DNA from: CAYVZU01 sp964455935 | Lineage (GTDB): Bacteria > Fibrobacterota > CAYVZU01 | Assembly: GCA_964455935.1 (NCBI GenBank) | Contig: CAYVZU010000176.1 | Location: 1 to 5,235, forward strand | Direction: 5' to 3' | DNA length: 5,235 bases | Part shown: piece after piece, positions 5,147 through 5,235 of the stretch | Layout of the letters: each line of letters opens with the position of its first letter | Numbering within the stretch: position 1 is the stretch's first letter | Notes under the pieces: model-generated | Seen by the model: only the letters and a program-made list of their open reading frames with translations | What the model was told of the DNA's origin: nothing | Database searches by the model: none | Program-made: the position numbers and the translations under genes

Positions 5147-5235
5147 AGCTGACGGCCTATAGTAGTTGCAAAGAAGATTACCGTAATGGGGTAGGCCCGT
5201 TGACGAAGTGAGGACACGGCAGCCCGCAATCAGCG
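5147..5235. other. Non-coding tail, nothing assignable
   Basis: These are 89 bases after the barrel stop codon. No intrinsic terminator is evident. GGCCTA (5154-5159) can pair with TAGGCC (5192-5197) across a 32-base interior that holds a small ATTA-CCG-TAAT fold, so a structured 3' UTR is possible. No gene start with a ribosome-binding site is visible before the window ends. Confidence 0.4.

Noticed and set aside
5139..5229. Short minus-strand frame at the right edge (about 30 codons from TTG 5229)
   Set aside because: It is too short, overlaps the barrel stop, has no ribosome-binding site, and shows no motif I can name.

Overview
The window looks like a chromosomal segment of a diderm (Gram-negative-type) bacterium of moderate to slightly GC-rich composition. 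The evidence is an outer-membrane beta-barrel ending in a C-terminal aromatic beta-signal, several Sec signal peptides, and Shine-Dalgarno-led genes. The phylum cannot be fixed from sequence alone. The Asp/Thr-rich loops and beta-helix style would suit an uncultured FCB-type lineage, but that is only an impression.

Layout. Positions 9-53 hold a perfect long palindrome and 59-104 an intrinsic terminator. The terminator closes a minus-strand gene (99-638) for a small secreted protein of unknown function. A 182-base gap (639-820) holds three further items: a 22-base perfect palindrome, a 9-bp stem-loop, and a GGGACAGACCC motif related to the 9-53 palindrome. A calcineurin-like metallophosphoesterase (821-1480, minus) follows. 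It lies 81 bases downstream of a 68-residue unknown protein (1562-1768, minus) that has a good sigma70-type promoter and Shine-Dalgarno site, so the two may share a transcript. The 1769-2002 interval is a divergent intergenic region.

The main feature is the plus-strand frame from 2003 to 5146. It encodes a signal peptide, a Pro/Ala/Ser-rich tether and a right-handed parallel beta-helix with exact 22-residue coils, then a single in-frame TAG (3005-3007). The same frame then continues without a break through a linker and a long outer-membrane beta-barrel. The barrel half has no signal peptide or credible ribosome-binding site of its own, so the two halves appear to be one protein of about 1047 residues. 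Either a nonsense mutation or base error has broken it, or the TAG is read through. The architecture (N-terminal beta-helix, C-terminal barrel) resembles an autotransporter, but the barrel is much longer than the usual one.

The last 89 bases (5147-5235) contain no gene that can be supported. No tRNA, rRNA, CRISPR array or transposase gene was seen.
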